From positions 167,339 to 231,338 of the forward strand of contig CAYSPG010000004.1 in the NCBI GenBank assembly GCA_964432885.1: a DNA stretch of 64,000 nucleotides, in the 5' to 3' direction. This document shows, piece by piece, positions 9,505 to 18,761 of this stretch. Made by a program: the position numbers and the translations under genes. Source of the DNA: CAYSPG01 sp964432885 (GTDB lineage: Bacteria; Bacteroidota; Bacteroidia; AKYH767-A; OLB10). Position 1 is the first letter of the stretch. Each line of letters begins with the position of its first letter. The notes beneath the pieces are model-generated. The model saw only the letters and a list, made by a program, of their open reading frames with translations. It searched no databases and was not told the DNA's origin.

Positions 9505-10887
9505 ATGAACACAAAAAGATTTGCCTTTATTGGCGCATTGCTTATTTCCATAGTTGGTATGAGCTTTATTGCTGCAGTAAGCAGTAAAAAAAACACAACA
9601 TCGAATTCAAATAGAATATTGATAAAAGGTGCAGTAAACGATATTGCAAAACCGGCACCTCCTGCAGAAAAGCCGGCTGCGCCTAAACCTAAGAGCTGTG
9701 TTTTTAAAACAATTTTTGGCGAGGAACCTATTGACTCAAATTTTATTTACAATACCCCAACAAAAGTTGTAGGTTCAATTGATGAGGCACTGCATTGGAT
9801 TTCAAAAGCGCAATTAACCAATGGCGGATGGGGCGCAGGCTCGCATGCACGCCAAAGTGTTTACGATCCGCATGCTGTGCATGCCGACCCTGCCACCACT
9901 GCCATGGTTGCCATGGCACTGTTGCGATGCGATAACACCACCACAACAGGCAAGTATGCCGCTAATCTTGCGCTGGCAACTGATTATCTTTTGAATGCGG
10001 TTGAAAAATCATCAGATAGCCAGGTAAACATAACTAGTGAAACGGGTACCCAACCCCAAATAAAACTTGGCCAAAACATTGATGTGGTTTTAACATCGCA
10101 GTACCTAACCAATTTGCTTGATCACTTACAAAACAATCCTCAACTTAAATCGCGCGTAAAAAAGGCTGTGGATAAATGTGTTGCAAAAATTCAGCAAGGT
10201 CAAAATGCAAACGGAAGCCTTAAGGGTGCAGGATGGGCAGGCGTGTTGCAGTCTTCGCTTGCAAACAATGCATTGGAAACAGCAAAGGATAAGGGTGCAA
10301 ATGTAGACGAGGAAAAACTTGAGCAATCGCGTAACTATCAAAAGGGAAACTATGATGCAAAAAGTAGCTCAGCAAAAACCGAAGACGCTGCCGGAGTGAT
10401 GCTTTATTCAATATCAGGATCGGCTCGTGCAAGTGCTAAGGAGTCGCGTGCAGCAAAAGAAAAAATTGCTGAAGCAAAAAAGAATGGTGTGTTGCCGCAA
10501 TCGGCACCTGTTACAGCCGAAAATTTAGAAAAAGCCGGCTACAGCAAAACCGATGCAATGAAATACGAAGCTGCGTATGAAATAAATCAATCAGCAAAAT
10601 ACAAAGTGCAACAGGAAGATGTAATGAGCGGTTTTGGCAACAATGGAGGAGAAGAATTTTTAAGTTACCTGCAAACAGGCGAAGGATTAATTATGGCAAA
10701 AGACATGGAATGGAAAAAATGGTATGAAAACGTGAGCGGAAAATTGGTGCGTACCCAAAACCAGGATGGAAGCTGGAACGGTCATCACTGCATTACAAGT
10801 CCTGTGTTTTGTACAGCTACAAGTTTGTTGATTTTGGCTGTAAATAATGATGTGGAATCGTTGGTGGCTTTGGGAGGGAAAAACTAA
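9505..10887 (+). CDS. Exported protein with prenyltransferase/squalene-oxidase-type toroid repeats
   Basis: 460 residues. The N-terminal hydrophobic segment (~8-27) looks like a signal peptide or anchor, followed by a Pro/Ala/Lys linker. Residues ~90-165 contain ISKAQLTNGGWGAGSH and DPATTAMVAMALL, and residues ~405-450 contain VRTQNQDGSWNGHH and CTATSLLILAV. Both are QW-like repeats as in squalene/hopene cyclases and related alpha/alpha toroids. Between them lies a Lys/Ala-rich helical stretch (~245-375) not typical of a cyclase. No DxDD-type cyclase motif is visible, so a catalytic terpene role is unsupported. A scaffold or binding role in the envelope is possible. Confidence 0.7.
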   Translation: MNTKRFAFIGALLISIVGMSFIAAVSSKKNTTSNSNRILIKGAVNDIAKPAPPAEKPAAPKPKSCVFKTIFGEEPIDSNFIYNTPTKVVGSIDEALHWISKAQLTNGGWGAGSHARQSVYDPHAVHADPATTAMVAMALLRCDNTTTTGKYAANLALATDYLLNAVEKSSDSQVNITSETGTQPQIKLGQNIDVVLTSQYLTNLLDHLQNNPQLKSRVKKAVDKCVAKIQQGQNANGSLKGAGWAGVLQSSLANNALETAKDKGANVDEEKLEQSRNYQKGNYDAKSSSAKTEDAAGVMLYSISGSARASAKESRAAKEKIAEAKKNGVLPQSAPVTAENLEKAGYSKTDAMKYEAAYEINQSAKYKVQQEDVMSGFGNNGGEEFLSYLQTGEGLIMAKDMEWKKWYENVSGKLVRTQNQDGSWNGHHCITSPVFCTATSLLILAVNNDVESLVALGGKN

Positions 10888-10895
10888 AAAGGTTC

Positions 10896-10943
10896 AACGT
10901 TCAAGGTTTAACGATTTCTATTTAACGTTAAACCTTGAACGTT
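10896..10943. terminator. Bidirectional terminator, perfect 18-bp stem
   Basis: Arms at 10896-10913 and 10926-10943 are perfectly complementary around a 12-nt loop. It sits between two convergent genes and can serve both. Its word usage (AACGTTCAAGGTTTAACG) resembles the simple-word hairpin near 26040. Confidence 0.8.
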
Positions 10944-10951
10944 TTATTAAA

Positions 10952-11554
10952 CTATTTTCCTGCATCACGCCACCTCCATAAATACATACATGCATACGTA
11001 CGATAAGGAGACCACTGTTGAGATACAGCGATAATTTTTTCCTTAAATTTTTTTTTGTCTTTCACTTTTATATTATACAAGTCAATCATGGCATTTTGAA
11101 TTCCTAAATCTTCAACTGCAAAAACATCTTCTCGTCCCATAGTAAACATCAAAATCATTTCGGCAGTCCATCGCCCTACACCTTTTATTTCTGTAATATA
11201 TTCTATTAGTTCTTCGTTGTTCATTTTGTTTAGGGTTTTTGCATCAAGCCCTTTGTCAATTGCAAATTGCGCCACGTTTTTTACATACCGTGCCTTTGCA
11301 TTGCTTAATCCAATACTACGCAATGTTTCATGTTCTATGTTTAATAGCTGTTCTGGCGTAGGCTCTTTGTCCTTAAATAATTTTAAAAAGCGCTGGTGTA
11401 TTACATCGGCAACTTTGGTTGACAGCTGTTGCGACATAATAGAACCACACAAATGAACAAAAACATTTTTCCGTTTTCTCAGTTCAATTCGGCCTGCTTG
11501 CTTAACAGCTTTAGCAAGTTTTTTATCTTTTAATAGGTGTTTAACGTGGGGCAT
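10952..11554 (-). CDS. DNA-3-methyladenine glycosylase II (AlkA/HhH-GPD superfamily)
   Basis: 200 residues, shorter than E. coli AlkA (282) because the N-terminal TBP-like domain is absent; this is the compact form. The helix-hairpin-helix IKGVGRW (residues 123-129) is followed by the catalytic Asp149 in VFAVEDLGIQ, aligning with AlkA Asp238. The C-terminus WSPYRTYACMYLWRW is typical. The enzyme would remove alkylated purines from DNA in base-excision repair. There is no FeS Cys motif, so it is not an EndoIII/MutY type. It appears monocistronic. Confidence 0.9.
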   Translation of the reverse strand: MPHVKHLLKDKKLAKAVKQAGRIELRKRKNVFVHLCGSIMSQQLSTKVADVIHQRFLKLFKDKEPTPEQLLNIEHETLRSIGLSNAKARYVKNVAQFAIDKGLDAKTLNKMNNEELIEYITEIKGVGRWTAEMILMFTMGREDVFAVEDLGIQNAMIDLYNIKVKDKKKFKEKIIAVSQQWSPYRTYACMYLWRWRDAGK

Positions 11555-11591
11555 AGTTTTATTTTATCAGGTTAGGTTTTTAAATAAATAA

Positions 11592-11646
11592 AAACCGATT
11601 CAGAATTATTGCACAAATAATAATGTGCTAAACACTGAACCGGTTT
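11592..11646 (-). terminator. Terminator after the 146-residue hypothetical gene
   Basis: Arms at 11592-11603 and 11635-11646 pair at 11 of 12 positions. The loop contains a second small GCAC/GTGC stem. On the minus strand a T-rich stretch follows. Confidence 0.65.
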
Positions 11647-11664
11647 AAAATAGTGCGAAAAAAA

Positions 11665-12105
11665 TTATTCGAGATAACGCATCAAAGCCTGGTCGCAATC
11701 ATCAGGGCAATAAGGTGCTGCCGACATATATTTTGTTGTTGTGTTAGGGTCGTTAAAAGCAGGGTCGTTAAAAAGCATAATGCAATTTTTAGCAGCCGCT
11801 GTTCTTCCAAAAATGTAAAAAACTTTTTTATCGTTTTGATCGGTCATTTTGCTAAGTAAACCCTGCAATGTGGCTTTGCTTATTTGGCCACCATGCTCAT
11901 AAAAATCTTCTGCTGAATAGCGTGTGGTAAAATCTCTAAGCAGTTTTTTTGCAGCGGCTTGGTCAGGAATTGTTTCGCCTTCTGACCCTGGTGCAATGCG
12001 ATAACCCGATGTGAATGATAAAACTAAAGCTGCGCAAAGCACAATGTTGGTAACTAACAATGTTGCCGGCTTTATGCCGTTAATTTTTTTGACAATGTTT
12101 TTCAT
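11665..12105 (-). CDS. Hypothetical membrane-anchored protein
   Basis: 146 residues from the ATG at 12105 (MKNIVKKING). An upstream ATG in frame at 12219 would add 38 residues that overlap the sensor-kinase gene and lack a sensible signal, so the shorter start is preferred. One hydrophobic segment (TLLVTNIVLCAALVLSF, ~15-31) is followed by a polar domain with a few Cys residues (KNCIMLF, YCPDDCDQALMRYLE). I do not recognise the family. The gene begins 71 bp after the sensor-kinase stop on the same strand, which suggests cotranscription and a possible accessory role. A terminator follows. Confidence 0.6.
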   Translation of the reverse strand: MKNIVKKINGIKPATLLVTNIVLCAALVLSFTSGYRIAPGSEGETIPDQAAAKKLLRDFTTRYSAEDFYEHGGQISKATLQGLLSKMTDQNDKKVFYIFGRTAAAKNCIMLFNDPAFNDPNTTTKYMSAAPYCPDDCDQALMRYLE

Positions 12106-12175
12106 TTTACTTTTAATTTTAGGGGTTTGTATTATTAATTTATTTTCTGCTAATATAAAAAGAGTTATTAAAGAA

Positions 12176-14173
12176 TCAAGCTTTAAAAGGAAACTGTATT
12201 GTAAATTCTGTAAATTCATTTTCGTGGCTCACCACATGAATGCTTCCACCATGTCCTTTCATAATATCGTTGCAAATGCTAAGTCCTAACCCTGTGCCTT
12301 CGCCAGATGGTTTGGTTGAAAAAAATGGTTCAAATATTTTTTGCAACAATGGAGCCGGTATGCCCGTTCCATTATCCTTTATTGAAATTGTTATTTGGTT
12401 GTTTTCAAACCTTGTTGTTAGTATAACTTCAGGCCGAAATTTTATTTCATTGTTTTTGCTTTCAATTAATTTTACTTTTCTTTCGTGTACGGAATAAAAG
12501 GCATTGTTAAGCAAGTTTAAAATAACGCGCGAAATATCCTGTTGAATTACTTCTATCAGTGGTAAAGAGTCATCAAATTGTTTTACAACAACACACTCAA
12601 ACCCGGCAATGTTAGCCTGCATGCCCGTAAGTGCAAGGTGTGCATATTCATCGCACAGTTTGTTAATATTGGTAAGTTGCTTTATTGCTTTGGCACTGCG
12701 GCTGTGTTGAAGCATGCTTTGCACAATTTGGTCGGCACGTTTTCCATGTTGTTTTATTTTCGAAATGTTTTTTTCAAGATCATTGAACAGTTCTGCTTTT
12801 TCGGTTTCATCTTTTGTGTTTTTTATATCGGCAATTAAATCTTCTGATAGTTGCGAAAAATTGGTTACAAAATTTAAAGGGTTTTTGATTTCGTGGGCAA
12901 TGCCTGCTGTAAGCTGACCAAGCGAAGCGTTTTTTTCCTGATGTATTAATTGCTGCTGGGTTTGTTTAAGGTGGTCGTATGCTTTGGTAATTTCAAGCGT
13001 TGCTTTGTGCTTAAGCCGGTTTCGGTTATAAAGCAGCAGGGTAACCAAGGCCAGCAAAACAGCACCAGCTACAAATGCATTTTTTAAAATTTTTTGCTTC
13101 TCAATTTCCTTTTTCGAAATCGCATCTTTTTTTTCCTGCTCGGCTTTTAGTAAGGATTCTTTTCTGTCAAATTCAAACTTTAAAACTGCCTTCCGCGACT
13201 CAATATTTTTTACGCTGTCGCGATACAGGATATATTTTTTGTAATGAACCAATGCCGAATCGGGCCTGCCCTTTGCTGTATATACATCCGACAACAATTG
13301 TTCTGAATACGAAATTTCCTCAGGGTAACCGATTTCATAAGCAAGTTGAATGGATTGCTTTGTAATTTTAAGTGCCTCATCCAATTTTTTTTGCTTTAAC
13401 AAAACCTTGCCAATGTTATTTACAGTAATGGCTATGTTTAATTTATCTGCCATTTGCTGATGTATTTTTAATGCACGCTGTAAACACAGGTATGCCGAAT
13501 CATATGCCCCTGAAACCAAATATATCATGGCAATGTTATTATAGGTATTGGCCACACCAGTAACATCATTTTCTTCTTCCAAAATTTTTAGACTCCGCTG
13601 AAAATTTGCATTGCTGCGTACATAATCTTTTTGTTTCATGTAAACCATACCAAGGTAGTTTAATGAAATAGCAATACTTTCATTGTCGTAAATTTCTTCT
13701 GATAGCTTTAAGCTTTGCTCAAAATACTGCAAAGCAACATCTGCATCACCTCCCTTATAGTAAACGGTGCCTATGTTGTGCAGTGTTTCCGAAATATCTT
13801 TTTTGTTGCCAAGTTGCTCGCGCAGGGTTAGCGATTTTTTAAAGTTCTCCAATGCTAAAGGCACATTTTCCTGCAGGTTTAATAGGTATCCGATGTTATT
13901 GTATGCCCGGCCAAGTCCTTCTTTTCCTTTTTTTGCAACCGTTTCGTTGGTGTTTTCTGAAAGTGTTTGTGCAAGTTCAAGCGCCTGTTGATTATACTTT
14001 GGCCAAACCTTGTCGTCACTTATATTCTCAACCACATCAAACAAAATTTTTAAGCGTGTGGTATCGTCATGCAAACTTGCCAGCAGTTTTTTTATCGAAT
14101 CGTTTAATTCAAACTGTGCAGTTGATATGCTTGATTTTACTATAAATAACAGTGCCAATAACCACTTGCGCAT
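12176..14173 (-). CDS. TPR-containing sensor histidine kinase
   Basis: 665 residues. A signal peptide (~1-19) is followed by about six to seven TPR units (~70-320; e.g. AYNNIGYLLNLQE, TLHNIGTVYYKGG, TYNNIAMIYLVSG). Then come a coiled coil, a membrane helix (AFVAGAVLLALVTLLLYN), a second coiled coil, a HisKA-type domain with phospho-acceptor His427 in GIAHEIKNPLNF, and an HATPase domain with the G1 box DNGTGIP and G2 box GEGTGLGLSI. The TPR part would sit in the periplasm and bind an unknown partner. No response regulator is adjacent, so the cognate regulator lies elsewhere. The downstream neighbour is the membrane-anchored hypothetical gene. Confidence 0.9.
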   Translation of the reverse strand: MRKWLLALLFIVKSSISTAQFELNDSIKKLLASLHDDTTRLKILFDVVENISDDKVWPKYNQQALELAQTLSENTNETVAKKGKEGLGRAYNNIGYLLNLQENVPLALENFKKSLTLREQLGNKKDISETLHNIGTVYYKGGDADVALQYFEQSLKLSEEIYDNESIAISLNYLGMVYMKQKDYVRSNANFQRSLKILEEENDVTGVANTYNNIAMIYLVSGAYDSAYLCLQRALKIHQQMADKLNIAITVNNIGKVLLKQKKLDEALKITKQSIQLAYEIGYPEEISYSEQLLSDVYTAKGRPDSALVHYKKYILYRDSVKNIESRKAVLKFEFDRKESLLKAEQEKKDAISKKEIEKQKILKNAFVAGAVLLALVTLLLYNRNRLKHKATLEITKAYDHLKQTQQQLIHQEKNASLGQLTAGIAHEIKNPLNFVTNFSQLSEDLIADIKNTKDETEKAELFNDLEKNISKIKQHGKRADQIVQSMLQHSRSAKAIKQLTNINKLCDEYAHLALTGMQANIAGFECVVVKQFDDSLPLIEVIQQDISRVILNLLNNAFYSVHERKVKLIESKNNEIKFRPEVILTTRFENNQITISIKDNGTGIPAPLLQKIFEPFFSTKPSGEGTGLGLSICNDIMKGHGGSIHVVSHENEFTEFTIQFPFKA

Positions 14174-14197
14174 TTCAGGTACTTATCAGGGTAATGT

Positions 14198-15031
14198 TTA
14201 TCGTGATAAAAAAAACTTTTTTGATTCAACAAGTCCGTCTTCGTGCATTATGCAAATCCAATAAACCGAAGATGAAAAATTTTTTGTGCTGATAAATGAG
14301 CTTGATTGGCTGCATAATTTTTTTTCAGCAACAAGTTTCCCTTGTAAATTGTAAACAGTTATTGTGGTGTTTTTTTGGGTGGATAAGAAGTTTATTTCAA
14401 GCTGTTCGTTTTGTTGAAAAAACGCCCATCCATTATTTAATGAGTTAAATTGATTGGTTCCTGATACAATTTGCAGTTGAACATTGTCAATATGATTCCA
14501 TCCATAAAGTATTGGCTGTACAAATAAAGTAATGTACTGTGCGCTTATGGATGGTGTAAAAGTTACGGTATAGTTTGTCCAACTGGCTGATGCAAACGGG
14601 GCAATGGTGTCAACCACAGTACCCTGTGTAACATCGTTAACCGAATACCCGATTTCGAGTGGATTGGCAGGGTAGCCAACATCTTTTTTCCCGTAAAGCG
14701 AAAGCGTATAAGTGGTGCCTGCTACCAATGGTGACGATAGCTTCATGGCAATGGCATCGCTTATTGGGTTTGGCTGTGGAGGAACCGAAAGTCCAAAAAA
14801 CCAATTGCCATTTTGCGGTGTGCCAAATCCACAGTTACCACTCATAACATCACAATCGCCATAGGTGCCAAAGGCTGTAACATCTAAAATTTGCCCATTA
14901 AGCGCAGCGTTTGAAAGATTGTAAGCGCAGGGGGGAGTGTTTACATTTTCGAAACTAAAATTTAAAACATTTTGTGTGTGCGCAAAAAAAGATGCACATA
15001 CCATAACAGTTGATAAAAGCAGCTTAAACAT
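14198..15031 (-). CDS. T9SS type A secreted protein, jelly-roll-like
   Basis: 277 residues. Signal peptide 1-20, then a beta-rich domain (~20-195) with features of carbohydrate-binding jelly rolls: an NFSFENVNTPP start, GTTYTLSLYGKKD in the middle, ASWTNYTVTFTPSISAQYITLFV near the end. The last ~75 residues form a short T9SS C-terminal domain (ITVYNLQGKLVAEKK, then ESKKFFLSR). The xPNPx strand usual for type A is not evident, so the sorting signal looks somewhat degenerate. It should be exported to the cell surface; no enzymatic motif is visible. It lies 24 bp upstream of the TPR kinase start on the same strand. Confidence 0.75.
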   Translation of the reverse strand: MFKLLLSTVMVCASFFAHTQNVLNFSFENVNTPPCAYNLSNAALNGQILDVTAFGTYGDCDVMSGNCGFGTPQNGNWFFGLSVPPQPNPISDAIAMKLSSPLVAGTTYTLSLYGKKDVGYPANPLEIGYSVNDVTQGTVVDTIAPFASASWTNYTVTFTPSISAQYITLFVQPILYGWNHIDNVQLQIVSGTNQFNSLNNGWAFFQQNEQLEINFLSTQKNTTITVYNLQGKLVAEKKLCSQSSSFISTKNFSSSVYWICIMHEDGLVESKKFFLSR

Positions 15032-15085
15032 GATTATTAAATTTAATGAAGCAATAAAACTAAAAAAAATATGGATGTAAAAATA

Positions 15086-15116
15086 AAAAGCGGCCCCAAC
15101 TTGCGGAACCGCTTTT
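15086..15116 (-). terminator. Terminator after the coiled-coil lipoprotein gene
   Basis: Arms AAAAGCGG (15086-15093) and CCGCTTTT (15109-15116) pair perfectly, with further GC-rich pairing inside. On the minus strand the stem is followed by a T-rich tail. Confidence 0.75.
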
Positions 15117-15139
15117 ACAACCTAAAACCTAAGCAACTA

Positions 15140-16006
15140 TTATTTGGTAACTACTACTAAGTATTTTGATGCACTCCAAAATTTTTCAGGATCGGTTATT
15201 ACTATGTCGCTAATCAAATCGTTTGATTTTTCAAGTTTGTATGATCCTTGAGGATGTGTTGTTATCAGTTCGGCTTTTTTTCTGTTTACCGGTATCGAAG
15301 CCATTTGTGTGTAATCAATTTTTACAAACGACTCATCATTTATGGCAGGAACCATTTTGGCTTTTTTACCTATTCCAAGTATACCGCCTTCTTTAACTAA
15401 CACTTTTTTATCACGCAATTTTTTATAAGAACCTACTGTATAATAAGCAGTGTGTAATTTGGTGGTTTGGTCGGCAATAACCACAGCCTGATTTTGATTT
15501 TGATTTGATAACGAATCAAACGAAACTTTTAATGTGGCAAGTTCAATGTTAAGATTTCCAAGTTTTTCATTTAGCAATGCAAGGTCAGCTTCTTTTTGAG
15601 CCAGTTGCTCTTTTAGGGTAGCCACCATTTTTTCAAACTTTGCCACTTTTGAATTCGAGCGGCCAAGCTTTTTAGATAGTTCGGCAACCTTTGCATTGTT
15701 TTCAGCCATCATCCGGTTTATCTCTTCAATTTCTGCGTTAATTTTATCACGTGTTGAGCGTGCCATTTCAGGATTGTTTTCAGCAGCCGAAGCAATTTTA
15801 TTTTCGCTTTGGGTAATTTTATTCAGGTTGCTTTCTACCTGATTCATTGTGCTTATAAACTCATCAATTGTTTGTACACTTGCATTGTTAACTGCAAGCA
15901 ACGAGTCTTTTTCTTTTTGTAACTGTTCTGCCTGTTGTTTGTAGTTTTCGCAACCAACCAAGCTCATTCCAATTAAAGGAATTAATACAAATGCTAACTT
16001 TTTCAT
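15140..16006 (-). CDS. Coiled-coil lipoprotein
   Basis: 288 residues. A lipoprotein signal with lipobox LVGC puts the lipidated Cys at residue 19. Residues ~22-185 are a long heptad-rich coiled coil (Gln/Glu/Lys/Leu) and the last ~100 residues form a small globular domain containing KLRDKKVLVKEGGILGIGKKAK. Proteins of this layout are common in Bacteroidota but have no assigned function; a periplasmic or outer-membrane spacer role is inference. It is divergent from the hybrid kinase gene and has its own terminator. Confidence 0.7.
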   Translation of the reverse strand: MKKLAFVLIPLIGMSLVGCENYKQQAEQLQKEKDSLLAVNNASVQTIDEFISTMNQVESNLNKITQSENKIASAAENNPEMARSTRDKINAEIEEINRMMAENNAKVAELSKKLGRSNSKVAKFEKMVATLKEQLAQKEADLALLNEKLGNLNIELATLKVSFDSLSNQNQNQAVVIADQTTKLHTAYYTVGSYKKLRDKKVLVKEGGILGIGKKAKMVPAINDESFVKIDYTQMASIPVNRKKAELITTHPQGSYKLEKSNDLISDIVITDPEKFWSASKYLVVVTK

Positions 16007-16352
16007 TTTTTTATGGATTTAAATAGTTTTCAAATAGCTATATCAATTTTGTGCCAAAACATTTTTTCTGTTTAGTTTAAACCATGTTTTACTTTACATT
16101 ATGTTTGTTTTTCAATGAGTTAGGCAGTTAATCGTGCTGCATAATTTATTTTTTCACACCTATTCGTTGTTTGACTCTGACCCTTGTTTTTGTTTCAATG
16201 TGGGAAAAAAAATCCTGATTAGAAACAGCAAGTGCATACGCAATAAGCAGAGCGGATAATTTAAATGGCGATTAAAAGAATGCATCTTAAATAATGCTGT
16301 AGTTAAATCAATCTACAAGTCATGTATTTTAGCCCGGTAAATTGTTTTGATA
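16007..16352. other. Divergent intergenic region
   Basis: 346 bp between the lipoprotein gene (minus) and the hybrid kinase gene (plus). It must hold both promoters, but I find no clear TTTG / TAnnTTTG pair. A TTGGCAC word on the minus strand near 16050 resembles the -24 half of a sigma-54 site but lacks a correctly spaced -12 GC. No RNA gene or repeat is seen. Confidence 0.5.
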
Positions 16353-18761
16353 ATGCTTAAGCGAGGATATATAGTTTTGATTTTTATTTTACCACTTGCC
16401 GTTGTGTCGGCAATGATGTGGTTTACTTTTAAAAACAGCCAGTCGTTAAGCAAAACGGTTTTGCTATCTCAACAACCCGATGTGAGGTTAAATAAGCTAA
16501 AAGAATTTTCAGCCAAAGTAAATAATGCCGAAAGCGGTGTTCGTTCATTTGCCATAACAAGAGATAAGAAATACCTTGAAGACTATTTTGAGTTGGTTAA
16601 TACGATAGATGCGCAAAGCGATTCGCTAAAAAAATTATTTACCGAAAACGGTTCGGGTATTGATTCGCTAACACATTTGATGAAACAAAAACTTTGGCTG
16701 TATGATGAGTTGATTGATATGCGCTATAATCAGTTAATGAACGAGGCGGTAAAAAAAATATCAGGCAAGATAGTGGAAACCCCGTTGGCAATTCAGACAG
16801 ACACTTTAGTAGAGGAGAAGAAAGGGTTTTTCAGAAAAATTTTTGGTACTTCAAAACGAAGAAAAGAGTTGGAGGCAAAAGCACATGAATTAGATTCTTT
16901 AAACACACTGCAGCAGGCTAAAATTGAAAACATAAAAAGTGCAGTAGAGGCCACCCGCAAAAACGAAATGAAAATAATAAATGCGTTAAGCGAAAAAGAG
17001 TTGCAATTGCTTGAAGACGACAAAGTGTTGAAAATTGAAATTGAAAAACAAATTCAAGCCATTGAAGGCGAAATAGAAAACAGCATTAAGCTAAAATCAG
17101 AACAAGTAATTCGCGATTCAGAAAAGCGAGTGCGGGCTATGCTGGCCATAGCCGCTGGTGCAGGGCTGTTAATTTTAATTTTAACCATTGTGATATTGTT
17201 GGATATTAATCGTACCAACCGGTATAAAAAACAATTGATACAGGCGCGTGAAAAGGCCGAACAACTTGCCAGGTTTAAAGAAGAATTTTTGGCAACCATA
17301 AGTCATGAAATACGCACTCCGCTTAGTGCACTTACCGGTTTTTCAAAAAAATTATCGCAAACAAACACATCGGCACAGCAGCAACAGTACATACGCACCA
17401 TTAATGCCGCTGGCGATCATTTGCTGGGAATTGTAAATGATGTGTTGGATTTATCGCGCATTGAAACCGGAAAGCTTAAACTACTTACAGAACCTTTTTC
17501 GGTTTATGTTGCAGTTAATGATGTATGCGGTTTATTAAGTATAAAGGCCAGCGAAAAAAATATTGTATTGCAGGCTGATGCCGAAAATGTAAAATACGAT
17601 TTAGTAAGCGGTGATGAGCTTAGGCTTAAACAGGTATTAATAAATATTATTGGCAATGCCATTAAATTTACTGATAAAGGAGGTGTAAAAATTGAGGTTT
17701 CAAAAGTTGCCAATGCCAACAGCAAATTATCAACCTTTAAATTTCAAATATCCGACTCAGGTATTGGTATTGCAAAAGATAAACTCAATTCAATTTTTGA
17801 TGCTTACGAGCAGGCTGGAAACATAGAGAAAAAATATGGAGGTACAGGACTTGGCTTAAGCATAACAAAAAAAATTATTGAATTACAAAAAGGAACCATT
17901 TCGGCTTATAGTGAATTGGGCAAGGGCACAACATTTAACTTTGAACTTAACTATGAAATTATTGATGAGCTTAGCAGTCAAGTGCTGAAACCACCGGTTG
18001 AGGAAACAAAAAAAAATGTAGAAGGACTTACGTTTTTATTGGCCGAGGATGATGAGCTAAACCGGGAGTTGGCCACTTCGGCACTTGCTCAAATGAAAGT
18101 TAATGCAACGGTTGTTTCAAATGGCAAACAAGCGGTCGAAGCTATTCTTACCCATAATTTCGATTCGGTGCTTATGGATATTCAAATGCCGGTAATGAGC
18201 GGAAAAGAAGCCACACAATTTATACGGGAGCACATTAGTAAAACTCTTCCTGTTATTGGCATTACAGCTAACGTGATGAATGATGCAAAAAACGAGTGCA
18301 TACAGGCGGGTATGAATGAAATTGTGTTAAAACCTTTTGACGAAAGCTCAATAATTTCTGTTTTGCTTCCGCTTATCGATAATCATAAAGCAGCTTTAAA
18401 AAACCAAAACATATTTTCATTTTCCACCGACTCATTAACCCAGGCTTCTAATGGTAAAAAGGATTTTGTAATTAAAATGCTAAAGGTTTTTATTTCAAGC
18501 AACAAAAGCCTTCTTGCAAAAACGGAGCAAGCTGTCAATGAAAATAACTGGGAGCAGGCAGCATCTTGTGTTCACCGGTTAATACCATCTTTCAGGCAAT
18601 TAAGTTTAAATGTATTTGCAGGAAATTTAAAAAATCTTGAGTGGCTTTGTATGAATGCAGAAAATAAATCGGCCATTAAAAAAAAGGTGAGCAGTATGAT
18701 TGGTGATTTTAATGAACTGGAAAACTTGCTTGTTGCACGTATTGCCCAACTGGAGTCTTAG
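16353..18761 (+). CDS. Hybrid sensor histidine kinase with receiver and HPt domains
   Basis: 802 residues from ATG 16353; a TTG two codons earlier is less likely. Membrane helix 1 (~5-25) is followed by a CHASE3-like extracytoplasmic helical domain (~40-110), a long coiled coil, and membrane helix 2 (~262-285). Then HisKA with His318 (ATISHEIRTPLSAL), HATPase (~370-530; DSGIGI, GGTGLGLSI), a receiver (~555-670; phospho-acceptor Asp609 in LMDIQMPVMSG, Lys in VLKPFDE) and a C-terminal HPt (~700-790; His741). It can run a full His-Asp-His relay and would pass phosphate to an unlinked regulator. Its 3' end overlaps the convergent gene by 4 bp. Confidence 0.93.
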   Translation: MLKRGYIVLIFILPLAVVSAMMWFTFKNSQSLSKTVLLSQQPDVRLNKLKEFSAKVNNAESGVRSFAITRDKKYLEDYFELVNTIDAQSDSLKKLFTENGSGIDSLTHLMKQKLWLYDELIDMRYNQLMNEAVKKISGKIVETPLAIQTDTLVEEKKGFFRKIFGTSKRRKELEAKAHELDSLNTLQQAKIENIKSAVEATRKNEMKIINALSEKELQLLEDDKVLKIEIEKQIQAIEGEIENSIKLKSEQVIRDSEKRVRAMLAIAAGAGLLILILTIVILLDINRTNRYKKQLIQAREKAEQLARFKEEFLATISHEIRTPLSALTGFSKKLSQTNTSAQQQQYIRTINAAGDHLLGIVNDVLDLSRIETGKLKLLTEPFSVYVAVNDVCGLLSIKASEKNIVLQADAENVKYDLVSGDELRLKQVLINIIGNAIKFTDKGGVKIEVSKVANANSKLSTFKFQISDSGIGIAKDKLNSIFDAYEQAGNIEKKYGGTGLGLSITKKIIELQKGTISAYSELGKGTTFNFELNYEIIDELSSQVLKPPVEETKKNVEGLTFLLAEDDELNRELATSALAQMKVNATVVSNGKQAVEAILTHNFDSVLMDIQMPVMSGKEATQFIREHISKTLPVIGITANVMNDAKNECIQAGMNEIVLKPFDESSIISVLLPLIDNHKAALKNQNIFSFSTDSLTQASNGKKDFVIKMLKVFISSNKSLLAKTEQAVNENNWEQAASCVHRLIPSFRQLSLNVFAGNLKNLEWLCMNAENKSAIKKKVSSMIGDFNELENLLVARIAQLES

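Noticed and set aside
12106..12219. Upstream start giving a 184-residue protein overlapping the TPR kinase gene
   Set aside because: The added residues overlap the kinase 3' end and spoil the expected N-terminal anchor; ATG 12105 fits.
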